The position numbers and the translations under genes were made by a program. From Verrucomicrobiota bacterium (GTDB lineage Bacteria; Verrucomicrobiota; Verrucomicrobiia; Verrucomicrobiales; Akkermansiaceae), in the NCBI GenBank assembly GCA_026397695.1, contig JAPLUJ010000435.1, positions 1 through 7,917 of the forward strand: a DNA stretch of 7,917 bases. Direction: 5' to 3'. The notes beneath the pieces were generated by a model. The model had not been told where the DNA came from, made no database searches, and was given only the letters and a program-made list of their open reading frames with translations. Shown piece by piece: positions 5,456 to 7,917 of the stretch (positions are counted from its first letter, which is position 1; the number at the start of each line of letters is the position of its first letter).

Positions 5456-7453
5456 GTGCTGTTCCTCTCCCCAATGTTCCTCTGGTTTCTGGCCGCCGCA
5501 AGCGTGCCGGTGCTGATTCATTTGATCAACCGGCGGCGCCACAAGACGCTCCAGTGGGCGGCCATGCAATTCCTGCTCAAGGCGGCACGCCAATCCCGAG
5601 GCAAGAAAAAACTCCGCCACATCCTCATCCTCACCTGCCGCGCCCTCGGCATCGCCGCGCTCGCCATGGCCGCCGCTCGCCCCATCGTTTCCGGCCTTAT
5701 CGGCTGGGGCGGCGGCTCGATCGATACCGTGGTGCTGTTGTTAGATCGCTCCGCCTCCATGGAAATCAAACCCGGCGATGGCCTCGATACCCGCCGCCAA
5801 ATCATCATCAAAAAAGTCCGCGATGCCATGGCCGATCTGGGTGCCGCGCGATTCGTGCTCATCGACAGCGCCTCTAACAACCCACAGGAGATCCCAACTC
5901 CCGAAATCCTCGCGGAACTTGCCGCCACCGCCGCCACCGACACCGCGGCGGATTTCCCCGCCATGCTCACCCGCGCGGCGGATTTTCTAACTGATTACTC
6001 GGGCCGCACCGAAGTCTGGCTGGCCTCCGATCTCCAAGCATCCAACTGGCATCCCGAGGATGACGACCGCTGGGCGGCTACCCGCGCGACCCTTGCCGCC
6101 CTGCCGAAAACCCCCGCCGTGCGCGTGCTCTCCATCACCGGTCCCACCGCCACCAACTCATCCGTTAGACTGCTGAGTGGCCGGCGTACCGGCGATGAAC
6201 TGCTGATCGATCTGGAAGTCGTGCGGGCCGGTGATGCCCGGGGTTCCGCGACCCTCCCACTCACCACCCACCTCAACGGTGCGCGCTCCAACGAAACCCT
6301 CACGCTGCCCGGTCAGTCGCTGCGGTTTCAAAAACGCGTCGCCCTCCCCGCCGGCAGCGACAGCGGCTATGGCTGGCTGTCTATCCCTGTCGATGGCAAT
6401 GCCCGTGACAACTCCGCCTTCTTCGCCTATGGCCCGGCCCGGCCCGCCAAATCCCTGGTCGTTGCAGTTCCCGGGGAAAACGCGGACTATCTGGAACTCG
6501 CCGCAGCTCCGCCTGGACTCGACTCATTGCGCACCCAGCGTGTCGATCCCGAACAAGCCGCCAACGCCATCACTGCGGATCTTGCCGCCATCCTCTGGGC
6601 GGCACCACTGCCCACCGGAGCCACCGCGGGAAAGATCCAGCAATTTCTAACATCCGGCGGGCAGGTGCTGTTCCTGGCACCCGGCGGCCCATCTAACATC
6701 ACCTTCAACGATCTCAAGTGGTCCGATCCATCCGAGCCACCTGTAGGGAAATTCTTTATTCTCAAGGATTGGAACCACAGTGACGGTCCACTGCGTGACG
6801 GCATCGAAGGCACACCCGTCTCCGCCCATCGCCTCAAGGCCATCCGCCGCCAGATTCCCCTTGGAACCGCCATTCCGTTAGCCCGCTGGGAGGACGGTGA
6901 ACCTGCCATCACCCGCCGCGTCGTCGATCGCGGCACCGCTTGGTTTCTCGGGTCCATTGCGGATTATACCTGGTCCAATCTCGGTGACGCCGATGTTCTG
7001 CTCCCCGCTGTCCAGCGCATCATTGCTGCCGGCGCCGAACGCTTCGACACTTCTTATCTCGCCACCGTGGGCTCCGACACCGCCCGCATCCTGCCCGGCG
7101 AAACCCGCACCCGCCTCGACGACCAGGACACTCCTGACCCCGCGAACGCCGAGCATCTGGCAGGCGTGTTCCGCTTTGGTGACCGACTGCTCGCCGTGAA
7201 CCGCCCGCCTCAGGAAGACGCACCGGAAATCCTCACCCGCGAAGCTCTCGATGCGGTCCTCGCGGGCACCCACTACACCTTGCTCGACCAAGCCGGCCAA
7301 GCCAACGATCCGTCTCTGGCCCGCGACGTCTGGCGGGCCTTCTTCGTCGCCGTGCTGTTCTTCTTCATTGCCGAAGCCCTCCTCTGCCTGCCCAATAAAC
7401 AAGCTCCAAACCTTAAATCCGAAATTCCAAACTCCAAGCCAGCATCGCTCTAG
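5456..7453 (+). CDS. BatA-like membrane protein with VWA domain
   Basis: This inner-membrane protein has about 665 residues. It opens with the BatA N-terminal double-membrane domain: LFLSPMFLWFLAAASVPVLIHL (2-23), the basic INRRRHKTLQW loop, then a second membrane segment at about 55-75. A VWA domain follows with MIDAS motif DRSAS (97-101). A long periplasmic or cytoplasmic middle part is followed by a C-terminal membrane helix, AFFVAVLFFFIAEALLCL (about 628-645). It fits the Bat operon partner of MoxR and DUF58. The GTG at 5456 is chosen because it gives the family-like MLFLSPMFLW start; an ATG at 5474 would cut into the first helix and a TTG at 5411 would add 15 unrelated residues. The last ~18 residues after the helix run into a low-complexity repeat and may not be ancestral. 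Confidence 0.88.
   Translation: MLFLSPMFLWFLAAASVPVLIHLINRRRHKTLQWAAMQFLLKAARQSRGKKKLRHILILTCRALGIAALAMAAARPIVSGLIGWGGGSIDTVVLLLDRSASMEIKPGDGLDTRRQIIIKKVRDAMADLGAARFVLIDSASNNPQEIPTPEILAELAATAATDTAADFPAMLTRAADFLTDYSGRTEVWLASDLQASNWHPEDDDRWAATRATLAALPKTPAVRVLSITGPTATNSSVRLLSGRRTGDELLIDLEVVRAGDARGSATLPLTTHLNGARSNETLTLPGQSLRFQKRVALPAGSDSGYGWLSIPVDGNARDNSAFFAYGPARPAKSLVVAVPGENADYLELAAAPPGLDSLRTQRVDPEQAANAITADLAAILWAAPLPTGATAGKIQQFLTSGGQVLFLAPGGPSNITFNDLKWSDPSEPPVGKFFILKDWNHSDGPLRDGIEGTPVSAHRLKAIRRQIPLGTAIPLARWEDGEPAITRRVVDRGTAWFLGSIADYTWSNLGDADVLLPAVQRIIAAGAERFDTSYLATVGSDTARILPGETRTRLDDQDTPDPANAEHLAGVFRFGDRLLAVNRPPQEDAPEILTREALDAVLAGTHYTLLDQAGQANDPSLARDVWRAFFVAVLFFFIAEALLCLPNKQAPNLKSEIPNSKPASL
7400..7440. 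repeat. AT-rich CCAAACT-type low-complexity repeat
   Basis: Units such as CTCCAAACCTT, ATTCCAAACT and TCCAAG follow one another with a spacing of about 7 to 12 nt. The stretch differs sharply in composition from the GC-rich gene around it. It encodes the tail QAPNLKSEIPNSK of the BatA-like protein just after its last membrane helix. It resembles in style the 7-nt GAGACCA repeats further upstream. Confidence 0.45.
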
Positions 7454-7518
7454 CATACTCTTCATCCATCTTCGCTTATCATTGAATGCTTCTCATCTTC
7501 CGCTTGTCTCTTCGTTGG

Positions 7519-7546
7519 GAATTTAATGCTTAGAATTTAATGCTTA
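7519..7546. repeat. Perfect 14-bp tandem duplication over the start codon
   Basis: GAATTTAATGCTTA occurs twice in direct succession (7519-7532 and 7533-7546). Each copy contains an ATG. The first (7526) leads to a stop after four codons; the second (7540) opens the downstream VWA gene. A looser relative, GAATGCTT, is at 7484-7491. Confidence 0.9.
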
Positions 7547-7917
7547 TACTATCCCCCACTCCCGTCACCCTCTGGATCGGTATCATCGCCCTGATCCTCA
7601 TCGGAACCTTGTCCGTGCTCACTTGGAGACGCAGTCCTCACCGCGGACTCACGGCGGTCCTGGAAATCCTGCGCCTGATCGCCGCCCTCGCGGTGGTCCT
7701 CCTTCTCTGGCAGCCCGAATGGCGCACCATTGTCACCCCGGACACCCAACCGAAAATCGTCATCCTCTGGGATGACTCGAACTCGATGACCACCATCGAC
7801 GCTCCGCTGCCACCGGCCCTATCAGACAAGGCGGACGTCGTTTCGCGTGCGGCATGGGTGCATAAAGCCCTCGCCTCCGATCTTTGGAAACCCCTCGAAG
7901 CCAACGGTGCCAATGAC
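7540..7917 (+). CDS. Membrane VWA-like protein, 5' part only
   Basis: The first 126 codons are present; the window ends inside the gene. The product starts with two membrane segments, at about residues 9-27 (VTLWIGIIALILIGTLSVL) and 39-57 (AVLEILRLIAALAVVLLLW), then KIVILWDDSNSM, a DxSxS MIDAS motif at residues 78-82. This is the layout of the second large membrane VWA protein that commonly follows BatA-like genes in Verrucomicrobia and Planctomycetes. In many relatives the C-terminal part resembles a glutamine-amidotransferase fold, but this cannot be seen here. The ATG at 7540 lies in the second copy of a 14-bp tandem repeat, 86 nt after the previous stop. No Shine-Dalgarno is evident. Confidence 0.8.
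   Translation, partial: MLILSPTPVTLWIGIIALILIGTLSVLTWRRSPHRGLTAVLEILRLIAALAVVLLLWQPEWRTIVTPDTQPKIVILWDDSNSMTTIDAPLPPALSDKADVVSRAAWVHKALASDLWKPLEANGAND

Noticed and set aside
6878..7465. Long open frame of 195 codons on the - strand
   Set aside because: It lies opposite the well-supported BatA-like gene, follows GC-driven antisense codon structure and shows no family motif.
1..7917. CRISPR array, tRNA or rRNA genes
   Set aside because: No regularly spaced repeats of CRISPR length and no tRNA- or rRNA-like conserved segments were seen.

Overview
The window looks like a piece of a GC-rich bacterial chromosome. The core gene products resemble those of the PVC group, most likely Verrucomicrobia, although no marker gene is present to prove it. 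Supporting signs are the Bat-type order MoxR, DUF58, BatA-like VWA protein, second membrane VWA protein; genes mostly without strong Shine-Dalgarno sequences; and dispersed low-complexity repeats between genes. All convincing genes lie on the + strand.

Layout. Positions 1-699 hold no intact gene. They contain two strong hairpins (178-190 and 280-299) and what looks like the C-terminal remnant of a REP-associated transposase (about 302-490). A MoxR-family AAA+ ATPase follows (700-1719). Next is a compact element (1718-2202) with a four-helix-bundle gene of the 23S rRNA intervening-sequence protein family (1756-2124). It is bracketed by a long inverted repeat that starts in the moxR stop codon and ends 2 nt before the next start codon. 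A DUF58 protein with a VWA-type metal site (2205-3095) resumes the core operon. The stretch 3096-3240 carries a hairpin and degenerate copies of the same GAGACCA-type repeat. An OLD-like AAA ATPase with a TOPRIM-like C-terminal half (3241-5169) follows, overlapped by the first ~34 codons of a type III DNA methyltransferase (Mod) that then breaks down (5166-5339). The core operon resumes with a BatA-like double-transmembrane VWA protein (5456-7453) and a second membrane VWA-like protein cut by the window end (7540-7917).

How the parts relate. The four core genes form the usual MoxR plus VWA module. In that module a cytosolic AAA+ ATPase is thought to act on VWA/MIDAS proteins, some of them in the membrane, in envelope or stress-related work. 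Two unrelated cassettes appear to be inserted in the same orientation: the IVS-like element between moxR and the DUF58 gene, and a decayed defence cassette (OLD-like ATPase plus Mod remnant) between the DUF58 gene and batA. The ATPase gene is visibly more AT-rich, and its TTA codons sit in different contexts from those of the core genes, which fits foreign origin.

The most unusual feature is the IVS-like element. Its near-complementary arms (24 bp with one G:U, extending imperfectly to about 46 bp) would form a long stem in the operon mRNA, like the RNase III-cleaved stems of 23S rRNA intervening sequences, but here between two protein genes.
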